DNA of 64,000 bases from Humulus lupulus (lineage: Eukaryota > Streptophyta > Magnoliopsida > Rosales > Cannabaceae), in the NCBI RefSeq assembly GCF_963169125.1, contig NC_084797.1:89313868-89377867 (forward strand). Reading direction: 5' to 3'. Positions 22,978-32,938 of the stretch are shown one piece after another. Within the stretch, counting starts at the first letter, position 1. Every line of letters begins with the position of its first letter. Both the position numbers and the translations under genes were made by a program. Under the pieces are notes generated by a model. It did no database searches. It had not been told where the DNA came from and saw only the letters and a list, made by a program, of their open reading frames with translations.

Positions 22978-24924
22978 TTAAGATGCACGGTGGTGGACTT
23001 CGTCCTGTCTCCCTGGCATATCTATCTCGTCCCTTCCTTGATTCGCCCCCGAATCCTGGTCCTCCAAAGATGGTCCTGACCTCTCCTTATACTTCTGGGG
23101 CCAACAGTCGCGCCCGCAGTGAGGATGCTCCTTCTTCTGGCCTTTAGTTCTCCTTGCAGACATATCTGCCCAAATCAATTTCCACCTTCAAATGGTTGCA
23201 TTCTGCGGTGGTGTGGCCGATATCTTTATGATACTGGAAATATTTGTTGGGGTCTCTTTTGGACCGATCTTTTTTCATTGGCGGGGGCCTTCTGAAAGGA
23301 ACCTGGTTTTCGTTCGTAACGAAAATATGCTCTCTCACATGGGTGAGGTTAGTATAAAAGGGGTAGGGGCCCTATCTGCGCTCATCAGAGCGCTGATGCT
23401 TCCGAGGTCGATCATCTCTCGTTCCCTCATAGACCCTCTTCTTCTTTGTACCACTTTGGCTTTCTCGGATTGAGGGTTTTGGTGGCGACTGGCCTTAAGA
23501 CTTTCGTGACCATCTTCCACGTGAATATATTTGTGCGCCCGCTCGTAGAAGTCATCCAAGTCTGTGACCTACCTCTTGAGCATGTTATCCCATAACTTGC
23601 TTCCCGGGCATACTCTGGCTTTGATGGCCAATTTCAGCTCTCTACAGGTCAATCTCCCTACTTTGGCCGCCTCCATATTAAACCTATGAATTTAGCTCTT
23701 TAGACTCTCGTTTTCTCCTTGCTTCACGTTGGTGAGGCTGGTGCCCGGCATCGTGTAGTCCTGCACGACGTGGTGTTGCTGGAGAAATTCAGTGGAAAAC
23801 TGTTTCCAAGATCTGATGGACCCTGGTCTAAGTCTTTTGAATCATTTGTACGCAGGTCCTTTTAATGTGACAGCGAAGCAATGACATCTGGCCCCGCTAC
23901 AAATCTCCCTTAGCTTCATCAGGTCGTTAAATGCATCCACATGATATTTAGGATCTGTGCTTCCTTCATATGGGGTCATATGGGACTCCTTGAAGTTGGT
24001 CGGAAGCCAGATGACTTGGATCTCCTTGATGAAGGGTGACTCATGGTCGAACTCATCCTCAAAGGCTTGTCCTCCAAAGGCGGTGATGATTTTGCTTCGT
24101 AGGCTTCTCATTTCTGTGTCCAGATCTTGTCTCCTCTTATTCAAGGAGTCTCTCAGCGTGGATGGGTTAGGATCCCCCTTTCCCTTGCCTTCCTAGGGGG
24201 CCATAGGAGGCGTGGTCCTTTTACCCGCCCTCTTTTTGTTGAGTTCTTCTCGTAAATCTGAGGGTGTTCTCCTTGAGGTGACCTCGACATCGTTATGAGG
24301 GGCAGCGTTGGTCTTCGGCTCTGTCCCCTGGGGCTGCTTCAGTGGTCTGGAACGTTCGTGCTGGTTCGTCCGGGGGGTGTTACTAGTGGAGAGTCGGATC
24401 CTTCCGTCGTCTACTGGGATGGTGGTTTCTACCCCCTCCTGGCCTCTCTCTTTCTACTTAGGGAGTGTTACGTTTGATCTCCCTTACAACAGGCCTTTTA
24501 GCACCTCTTGCATGTTTTCCAGGGTGGTTTCTAGCCTCTGATTCTTGCAGTGAAGTTCTCGTATCTCGTCTTCGTAGAATCGAGACTTAGAACTCGAGCT
24601 CATGGAGTAGACCTGAGGGTGCTTGTTAGGCCTGCACGTCGATGGGCCTGGATCCTGCCGACTGGAGTTTGGCACTTGCGGCAGCCTTGGAGGTAGGAAC
24701 TCACCGACACCCCTAGCTGGGGCAGCCGCTGGCCTTGGACGATCCTCCTCAGGTGGGACCGCCGGGGATGAGGCCTCCCTTTCATCTCTGTGAACCTCGG
24801 GCTTCTTTGGGGCCTCCACGTTTGCAAGCGGAGGAGGATCCTTCATAGAGGCTTTTAGCTGATCTCCGTCAAGATGAACCTCCACCTCTCGCGGCTCTCT
24901 CAATCGTTTCGAACGTCGTGGCAT
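22978..24924 (-). pseudogene. gag of Tat element G
   Basis: It starts at ATG 24924 (MPRRSKRLREPREVEVHLDG). The N-terminal part is proline- and charge-rich and ends in a short coiled coil (ELHCKNQRLETTLENMQEVL, near 24560-24490). After a decayed linker, 24144-23842 holds the core gag motif (STDPKYHVDAFNDLMKL, CFAVTLKGPA). 23559-23335 continues it, and 23338-23144 holds a CCHC-like knuckle (YHKDIGHTTAEC) in which the first cysteine appears as phenylalanine. Stops and frame changes separate the parts. Confidence 0.85.
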
Positions 24925-24969
24925 CTTTTTCTTATCGGAATCGATGGAAGAACAATGGCTTGATACCTA

Positions 24970-24993
24970 TTCTTCCCACAAACGGTGCCAAAC
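24970..24993 (-). other. primer-binding region of element G
   Basis: The minus strand after the LTR end reads TTTGGCACCGTTTGTGGGAA. This is the form commonly seen next to Tat 5' LTRs. I could not assign the tRNA by eye. Confidence 0.6.
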
Positions 24994-27043
24994 TGTTGAC
25001 GGTGAGAACTCGTCAACGAAGTTAAATTAGAAAAACCAAAGTATAGAGCTTATCAATGAAGTGTTCCAGAAAGAAAATGGTGAAAAGAACTTGTATTTCT
25101 TATGGTATGATGCTACAATGTTTTTTCCAACCCCCTTCCATGTGGAAGTGTGGTTCCTTTTATAGTGGGTTCTAATGGCCCCTGATACATTATGGTCCAG
25201 GGGACCAGATGGTACACAAGTACACTGTCAGGAGAGTGGTCTCAGGGGTAGTGGTGTTGGAAGAGTGGTGGTTTGCTCTAGTACGTGTCAGGGGTCTGCA
25301 AAAGTACTCATGTCTTGGTACCATATTATGCCTCCACTACTTGTTGGGTACGGATCTCATAAGCGTGCTGAGGGAGTCCTGACCATGTACCATTCTTGTA
25401 CTGCTACTACCTGTCTAGCGTGGACACCGTATCATTCGTACTCTAACTGTTCTTGGTATGTAGGCTCATTCCGTACCTCTTCTGGCTTCATGGTCACAAT
25501 GTGGACACCCCTAAGGATGAGGCTAGTGTGTGAGACAAGGCCACCACGAGGACCACGGTGTGGCTGTTGCGCGTGGCGTCTTAGGGGCCCGAGACGCTTG
25601 TCTCCTGGAGGAGTCGCGAGGCGAGCGGGGCGCGTGGGGCACCTGGGGCGCGAGGCACCAGCGGCGTGCAAGGCGGTTGCTTGGTGTAACATGTCGGACT
25701 TGATGGCATGTTACAAGCTAGGATGGCGATCGGTCAGATGCGCACGCGAGGGTGCAGGCTGATGAGCATGCTGATGCCTAGTTTATACGGTAGTGGCATT
25801 TTCGTAAATATCTTCAATATTGCCCGGAAATGGACGGGACTTGGTAGGTTCCATATTGAAGGGTCAATGAACGCAATGGTATGATCGGATTTGGGAGATT
25901 CAGATAATTGGCGAGCTGGAAGACAAATATGTCTCCCAAGCAAAAATCATATATGTTCCTGGTAGAAGGCTAAAAGCTTAGAAGGCTCTTTGTAGGGGGA
26001 GCACCTGGTGTCAGCTCTCCACCACCCCCTGGCGCAGGTGTGCCAAGTGAGCTACTACTAGTTGGTAGGACTAGTAGGGCGGGCATATGAGGACCACGAG
26101 GGGACTCATAGGTCTCCATGAGTAGGAGTACTCATGGACATTACCGGGCCGCCCCGATAGTGCGTCGAAGTGTGCTGCCAGAGGTTTAAGGGTACAGTTC
26201 CCTTGGCTTGCCGGGATGCCGCTTGCATGGAATGTGGCCCAAACCTTCGAGAGATGTCGTGGTGTGCCATGGCCATGAATCTCGACACGAGATGGCAAGG
26301 GAAGTCATTCGTGGGACTTGTTAGCATGCAAGCATTGGAGGGTGCACTATGCTTGAGTAGGACAGAGGTCCAATGTGTGCTACTAGTCTGGCAGCCAGTC
26401 TCGAGGGCCTGCCAACATGCACGGTGGTATGGTGCCTTGAGGATTGGACCATGGACGTATGGGAGTCCTTGGTCTGTGACGTGAACTAATCGGATAGTAT
26501 CGAATGGGACATGATGGGAGGTGTTGGCACGTCAGCTTGGTGTTGGCTCTTAGCCACACATGCTACCTTAACTTGCGAATGTCTGGGTGAGCATCGGTGT
26601 TGGGATTTGCCTTGCCATAGTGAGAACCTATGGACAGTGTGAGTGTCTTGGCTAGATAGCCTTGATGCATGAGTGCACTCATAGATGCTTGAGAGCATGA
26701 CTCAGCGAGATTTGTTCGAGAGACGGAAGTGTGCAGAGGAACACGGTCGCGCGAAAAATGTGCCCATTGTTATTCGAATGGCTGGAAGGCTGACCTTGGC
26801 TCAGAGGAGTCAAGGTGCCGCACGGGCATTTCCGCTGTCAAACTGTCAGCCTGTGACACTTGGCTCCTGGGACGCGTGAGACGCTAGCAGGTGTCCGAGG
26901 CGAAGTGGTCATTTGGAGCAGGGTTGATTTGGGCACTACTTTGAGGGATCAAAGGGACTTCAGACATGGTTGCTTTGGACCTTCCAGGGACCTTAAACAT
27001 GAGATATGGGTTCTTTATCGGTGTTGAATTTTTAGCATCCACA
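24994..27043 (-). repeat. 5' LTR of element G, split by a nested solo LTR
   Basis: The ends match 14163-15143. The LTR parts are 24994-25684 and 26859-27043; together, without the insert and one TSD, they make about 871 bp. The insert lies inside the CpG-rich repeat zone. The right flank tcaag completes the TSD of G. Confidence 0.92.
25685..26858. mobile_element. solo LTR (1,174 bp) nested in the 5' LTR of G
   Basis: It begins TGTAACATG and ends CTGTGACA, with flanking duplication cttgg (25680-25684 and 26859-26863). The other LTR of G lacks it, which gives an empty-site control within the window. No coding sequence, primer-binding site or polypurine tract was found, so a solo LTR or small non-autonomous element is the best reading. 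Strand and family are not determined; a CGTG/CATG-rich composition is visible. Confidence 0.85.
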
Positions 27044-27804
27044 TCAAGCAATTTGTAGATCAAATGTGGAAAAACCAAATATTGACTCTTCTTTTTGGCA
27101 TTACCTAAAGCAGTGATCTAATCAAAAATAAGAGAAGTTAGATCAATTTTTACACTTGTCCTGACCTTGAACAGAAAGATGGTCGTGTCATAGGTAGTGG
27201 TGGAAGTATGAGTAGTGGGCACCCAATTTTTAATGGCAAACTTGTGAAGTACATCATAGTAGTGAGTAAGGTCGGTCACTTTGAGGATTATATTAGACTC
27301 CTAAATCATGGTTTGACAAACCAATTCAGACAGAACTTGATCTTTGGCAAATTTAATCGAGTCATTTCGAACTACAAGAGGCAACTTGAGAATTTTTGCA
27401 ATCTCAGAGGGTTTAAAAGTATACTAGTGCCCACAGACATACACTTTTTGAAACATGAAAGAAATTTTCTCAAATAGTTCATCATTAATATTGGCATAAA
27501 ATTCTTGAACTACCCTCGAAATAAAAAACATCAAAATCAGTGAGAGATCACAACCAACCTTTTTCCTCAATACTTATCAGAACTCCAAACACACGATGGG
27601 CAGAGAAAGAGAAAATTTTCTTACAAATAAATTCCCCATGCAGATAATGTTTCATATTTTTCTCATTTTCATTGAAGCAAAAATTAAGAGAGAGAGGTTT
27701 AAATATGAAACGTGACTTGGGATGAGATGCAACAGTCTTCTTTGAGATTGGATTTGGGAATTCCATAGCTTTCTTTCTCTAAGATTTTGAGTAAACAATA
27801 ATGT
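27044..27804 (-). pseudogene. middle part of the SIRE-like extra ORF (PF20167-like)
   Basis: On the minus strand a decayed frame runs from about 27770 to 27049. The part 27766-27548 begins MEFPNPISKKTVASHPKSRF. Further on come FEKISFMFQKV, YTFKPSEIAKILKLPLVVRN and NWVPTTHTSTTTYDTTIFLF, then KIDLTSLIFD and PHLIYKLLD. The NW.PT.HTST motif, and LIF some 25 residues on, match my recollection of the plant 'putative transposon protein' family PF20167. At least three stops lie in the frame. It joins the 13881-14162 piece across element G. Confidence 0.6.
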
Positions 27805-29179
27805 TGTTGAGTCTAGTTTTTGTCATGTTTAGGTAATGTTTTTAGTAGTCTTTTATTTCGTTTTTCTTTCATTTAGTGCGGGTTTATGCTTCGTTTGTCT
27901 GTCTTTGTGAATATCAGGAAGAATTGAGCACTTGGAGAAAAATGTCAACGAAAGGGAAGAAATAACCAAGTTTTTCATCATATTTTGAGAAAGAATGGAT
28001 CTCAACATAATTTGGAAGTGTTGGTGAATTTTTGGGATGAAAACTTGAAAAATTGAGAAATCCCTTAAGAGCCACGGCATGAGCAACATAGAGCCGCGGC
28101 TAGGTGGTGAAACAGAACCACTGTTTTGAAGGAGATCTTCGGGGCGCGACATGGCTAGAGAGGGCCGTGGCATTGATGGGCATTTCGCCCTGAATTCTTC
28201 AACGCGGGCCGCGGTATGGAAAGAGCATTTCGCCCAGAAATTTTGACACGGGCCGCGGCATGGTGCACATAGAGCCGCGGCCCGCCTCTTTAAAAATTGA
28301 GTCCTAGGTTTTAATATGGCGAAAAAGAGAAGAGAAAAGGGGACGTACAGACGGTGGATGAGCTCTGGTTTTGAAGGCTGAGGCTTGGAGTATTTTACAT
28401 GTTTTTCTTCTTCTTCTTGATGTTATCTTTAATTTTTGTTGTGATTAGCATTATGATTATGAACTAATTTTCTGTTTAGGATATTTAATTGAATCACTTG
28501 AACCCTTGTTATGAACTAATGCAATTTCAATTTTCTTCTTCTTCAATCTTCTTCAATTCCATATAACTTGTTCTTATAGATTGATTATTGATTGGCCATC
28601 TATAGTCATATACATATGTTTTTAAGTCAAAATCTGAGAAGTGAGATTTAAATCTGCTGTGGTTATATTGGACATAATTCTAATTTAGAACGAAAGTATC
28701 TGAATTAATTGTGTAACTGTTTATTAAGTTGTCGAGATTAATGCTACCTTTGTGGTTCAATTTACCATAGAAATATAGGAAATTTTCACTTAGGTTGAGT
28801 TTATAATTCATAGTATGATTATAGGCTACTGTATCAACTTGTTAATTGAATTAGGTAAAAAAAAAAAGAACTCATACTTTGCATTAGGGAATAATAGGGA
28901 GGATTGTTGATGAGATTAAATATCCTATTTGTTTATTCAGTGGTTAAATTAAAAGTTTTACTATTAGTTGTTATTCCATTTACTTTTCAAGTATTGTTTC
29001 TGCACTTTATAGTTTCTTTTGCTGTGTTTATAAAAATCAAGAATTTTAATTTATCAAATAGAACAAGAAATTAATTGATTGGTAATTGATAAATTAGTCC
29101 TTGAGGACGATACTTGGTTTTACCATTTTATTACAAATTGCGACTGTGTACACTTGCATAGCAAAAAAATATCGCAACA
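27805..29179 (+). repeat. left LTR of the Athila-like composite
   Basis: The segment is 1,375 bp. It contains a CpG-rich block at about 28070-28290 with repeated gggccgcggcatgg-like motifs. The terminal part matches the right LTR (inverted), but the middle is strongly diverged, so the two LTRs come from different subfamily members. Confidence 0.85.
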
Positions 29180-29888
29180 AGTTTTTGGCGCCGTTGCCGG
29201 AGGCTGAAAACAATTATCAATATTAGTCTAATTAATTTTTATTCTAATTTGATTTTAATTTCTCTTGTTTCTAATCTGTTTAGTTGCTTAATTTGTCTAT
29301 CTCAGGTGAATTTTGGTATATGCGTGGCAGAAGAGGAGCAGACAGTCTTGTTCCTTTGAATCCTGAGATTGAAAAATCTTGCAAGCAAATCAGAAAGAAC
29401 AAGAGGGAGGCCCAGAAATCTGTGAAGATGGCACAGAATGATGGGGATGGCAGGAATGTTCTAATTCCTGGAGTTGTACAAGGGAGTCAGGCTCAGAACA
29501 ATGCTGAGAGGAGCCTGAGAGATTATGTAATGCCCACTCTGACGGGAGTACAAAATAGTATACGCCTTGTTCTGAGCCTGACCCCCTTGTACAACTCCAG
29601 GAATTAGAACATTCCTGCCATCCCCATCATTCTGTGCCATCTTCACAGATTTCTGGGCCTCCCTCTTGTTCTTTCTGATTTGCTTGCAAGATTTTTCAAT
29701 CTCAGGATTCAAAGGAACAAGACTGTCTGCTCCTCTTCTGCCACGCATATACCAAAATTCACCTGACATAGACAAATTAAGCAACTAAACAGATTAGAAA
29801 CAAGAGAAATTAAAATCAAATTAGAATAAAAATTAATTAGACTGATATTGATAATTGTTTTCAGTCCCCGGCAACGGCGCCAAAAACT
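29180..29888. repeat. inverted repeat of Athila-type primer site, leader and gag start
   Basis: Arms 29180-29501 and 29567-29888 are near-identical in inverse orientation. Each encodes the same gag start: [19 protein letters not shown] on the plus strand from 29284 and the sister on the minus strand from 29784. Both frames contain [20 protein letters not shown]. The spacer 29502-29566 continues the gag reading of the left arm ([15 protein letters not shown]), so the junction lies at the start of the right arm. Transcripts across it would form a very stable hairpin. Confidence 0.9.
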
Positions 29889-31341
29889 TGTTGCGATACT
29901 TTAAGGCTACGCAAGTATACGTAATCGCTTTTGCAGTTTATTCCGGTAAGACCGGTATCGTTCCCACAGAGACTGATTTATCAATTACCAAATAATTAAT
30001 TTTTGGTTTCTATTTGACTAATGAAAATTAGATTTGTGAATTTTTAAAACAAGAAAACAGAATTAAATCAAAATTGCAGAAATCAAATAATAACAAGAAC
30101 TCAAGGATTAAATTCACTGTAAAATAATTAGGAATCCTAATCTTCTCTACTATTCACTCTATTAATCTTTAATGCAATTACTACTGAAACTCTTCTCACT
30201 GAAATGATAGGCATGCAAAAGTGTTAACTATTCGAGTTAAGAGATAGAAAACTCAACCTAATGTGAATTCCCTATATTTCTATGGTCAATTCAAACAATA
30301 GGAAGCAATGAATACAGCCATAAATCACATAAACCAATTTGATACTCTCGTTCTAAATTGAAATCTATGTCTATTCAATTTTAGCATATTCAAATCTCAC
30401 TTTTTAGATTTTGATTCAAATTCATAAATCGTATGTAAAAGTTGATCAATCAATCACATACACAATAAACACAAAATGAATAGATTTCAGATGAAGAAGA
30501 AATAGGTAAATGCATTAAATCATAATAGAGTTTCAAGAGAGTCAATTAGAAAATTTAGTTCATGAACATGACTAAATCAAACATAAACAAAGAATTTAAC
30601 ATAATCAAAATCAAAAGATAAAGAAATGAACTCTAGGTTTTTGTTTCTTCTCTAGCCTCCTTGCTTAATCTGATCTCCACCTCTAAAAACGTCATTAAAG
30701 AAGCTTTTATAGAACCTAATTCATTTTTTGCATGAAAAGACAAGATTACCCTTGAAAATTCCCCTAAATTGTGTTTCCGTACGGACCCTAGCGCTGGGGC
30801 GCTAAAACGTAGCGCCTAGGCGCTGTAACCTGCATCAAAATATGCTCTCTGTTTCTCGGCAGCGCTGGGGCGCTGGTTTGTGGCGCTGGGGCACTACTTT
30901 GCACAGAATAAAACTGACTCGTTTTAAACAGCCTGCCACGTCAGCTCATCGTATTTTGATCATAACTCTTTGAATATAACTCCGAATTAAATGATTCAAA
31001 AAGCTGTGGAAAGCTAAGAGAAATATCTACAAATTCTATTTCTAGACATGTTTCCAGAAAGTGAATAAATCCTTGTAAAAATGTGGCTTAAAGTCTCAGA
31101 CTTGCGTTATAGAACATAAACGACGTGTTGAGCCTCTTTAATGTAGTATCTTCCACACATGATATCTTAAAACTCCACAATCAACACTAAATACATCTTA
31201 TTCATGTCCATATTATTATGTACTTGACCATTAAAACCTGAAACAAAAAAAAAACAAGCGTAAATCTGTACTAAACAATCCTAAATAACTAAAACCACAA
31301 CCTAAAACAATCTCTAAAACAAACCTAAAATGACCCTAACA
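29889..31341 (-). repeat. right LTR of the Athila-like composite
   Basis: The segment is 1,453 bp in minus orientation. Near its inner end is a GTTCCCACAGAGA-type Athila LTR end (about 29962-29975). The CpG block at 30790-30900 uses agcgctggggcgct motifs in place of the ccgcgg motifs of the left LTR. Confidence 0.85.
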
Positions 31342-31346
31342 AATGT

Positions 31347-31960
31347 CCTCTCAGAGCTCAGACTCAATTTCTGACAAATCTTCCAGTTCTACTTCAGTCT
31401 CTTCGTCGCCCTCCTCTTCTTGTTCTTCGTCATTTGAGAGCTCATATTCTTCCTTGGGTTCTTCTTCAAACGAAGTTCAGGCAGGTGGAAATTTTTTTTC
31501 CTTTTTCCAATATTTTTACAAGGGAGTGGACTAAGTAGGAGAGGGAAAATGACTAGTACCTTTTTCCTTTGGTGAGCTGCAAGATGCACTGACTTGAAAC
31601 CATTCCTTTATTTTTTTTCTTAAGAACTAAAACATCAGGAAACTCAGAACAGTTGGATTTGGTCTAGGATGGAACTTTCTCCTCTTCAGACCCCTGTTGG
31701 TGCAAGAGAAGCCAAAACACCCTTTTGAGAGGCAAGGACAGGAGCAAGGGAGTTGACTCACTTGTACCTTTGGTGCTGGCTACGGCGAGTGAAGCCGCCA
31801 TGAGAGGGACCTTGGGAAGTGTAAGGTTTGGAATCACCACTGCAGTGCTGGTGGAGTCGCCCGATTTTGAGAGCATGGTTTGCGTGCCTTTCTTTTGGTG
31901 ACACCACTGACAGAGGTCGTGAGGCTAGAAGGAATGGTCTTTGAAAGAGCACCCGACCCA
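31347..31960 (-). pseudogene. N-terminal part of the SIRE-like extra ORF
   Basis: On the minus strand a frame starts near 31953 with MMKTRGSGALSKTIPSSLTT, meets a stop near 31823, and continues in decayed form. It ends in a very acidic run (EEQEEEGDEETEVELEDLSE, about 31440-31375) before the Athila composite. Its plus-strand shadow is a serine-rich ORF at 31343-31534 that is not a gene. It is the likely start of the PF20167-like ORF that continues at 27804. Confidence 0.5.
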
Positions 31961-32200
31961 CGGGTCTTCATCATTTTTCCACATAGAAACCTTAGACAAA
32001 GGAAACAAAAAGAAGGAAAAGGAAAGGAAAATAGAAGAAGAAAAGAGAAGGTGGTTTCTCAGGTGAATAAAGAAGAAAAGAAAAGAGAAAAGTAATGAGG
32101 ATGTGATGGAGAGTGACTGATGAGATCGACTTAAAGGAGAGAGATTTGATTGCTTTTCCCTTTTTAAATTGATCTGCAATAAAAAAAATCAAACAAATCC
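31961..32200. other. purine-rich tract upstream of the extra ORF
   Basis: The plus strand at 31995-32095 is almost only A and G. On the minus strand it is a CT-rich leader directly before the ORF start at about 31953. No other feature is seen here. Confidence 0.45.
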
Positions 32201-32938
32201 GTCCAAAGAACAAATCGGGAACTATTCATAATGCCACAAAAATAGGAAAATGCAAGAAAATGGTAACTCACACACTAGTGACCCTCTGTTGCTGCTTTCA
32301 GGGATAAATGGAGATCTCAACTCCAACTTATATCTAGAATCCCCCTTTCAACACAATATCGGGTCCACATAACCCTTCTAGGAACAAACAATTCGAGTTC
32401 ATCTGTCAAAACTGACCAAACTCCTGAGCTCTGTGGTTCATACTCTGAACCAAACCACAACTAAATCCAAATGACCACAGATATCATGCACACATAAAGC
32501 ATATATAGGCCAAATCCACAATGATATACATTTAGCTACCAGATTTTAACATCACCAAGTATACCCAGGTCTCAACATGCTTCATACAAGCAAATAAACG
32601 GATATTACATACGAATTCAATTTAAACAATTAACCACATAAACTCATTATGTAAACCATTATGCCAATATTTATCCACATGCATAATAATGTTATTCAGC
32701 ATGCATCAATCTCAACATGCAATAGTCAAGGGCCCAGCCCCAATAGTATTTCATGCATATGTCAACTCATTCCTCATGCTCCATATAGATAAGCAGGCAA
32801 ACAGGGCATTCAAACATATGTTCAACATGTCAATCAATCATACCAACCAACCCTGAGTCGAGCTTATCACTGACAGCGAGCGTACATGTTCAGTCGATCT
32901 CCAGAACCAATAAACCTTGGCTCGCTCTGATACCAAGT
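32201..32938 (-). other. leader of truncated chromovirus A and deletion junction
   Basis: The right part (about 32750-32938) matches the leader of element F, ending in the primer site GCTCTGATACCA at 32925-32936. Left of this an AT-rich, non-coding stretch reaches the SIRE-like ORF region. Gag, pol and 3' LTR of A are absent. The exact junction between A and the SIRE-like sequence lies somewhere in 32.1-32.75 kb and cannot be set by eye. Confidence 0.6.

Larger units (their letters stand above)
14163..27043 (-). mobile_element. complete Tat-type Ty3/gypsy element G
   Basis: This is a full element of about 12.9 kb with LTRs 14163-15143 and 24994-27043. The right one is enlarged by a nested solo LTR. 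TSD tcaag is at 14158-14162 and 27044-27048. The minus strand carries gag and pol with an additional archaeal-type RNase H, the hallmark of the Tat lineage. The plus strand carries the extra antisense gene between integrase and the 3' LTR. The primer-binding site (TTTGGCACCGTTTGTGGG, minus strand, next to 24994) and a polypurine tract next to 15143 fix its orientation. It interrupts the SIRE-like extra ORF. Confidence 0.93.
27805..31341. mobile_element. fold-back Athila-like composite element
   Basis: One unit of 3,537 bp is flanked by TSD aatgt (27800-27804 and 31342-31346). It consists of a left LTR in + orientation (27805-29179), a 322-bp piece of primer site, leader and gag start (29180-29501), a 65-bp spacer, the same 322-bp piece inverted (29567-29888), and a second LTR in - orientation (29889-31341). 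The primer site tggcgccgttgccgg occurs in both arms. Both LTRs start TGTT and end TATCGCAACA. It lacks the rest of gag, pol and any polypurine tract. A single TSD shows it inserted as one molecule. Confidence 0.88.

Noticed and set aside
26884..27078. ORF spanning the right edge of element G
   Set aside because: It starts in the interrupted SIRE-like ORF and reads into the LTR of G; a junction product, not a gene.
29180..29888. Hairpin considered as a MIRNA precursor or MITE
   Set aside because: The arms are Athila-type primer site and gag start, and the unit is bounded by LTRs with an outer TSD.
31343..31534. Serine-rich plus-strand ORF
   Set aside because: It is the antisense shadow of the acidic stretch of the SIRE-like extra ORF.
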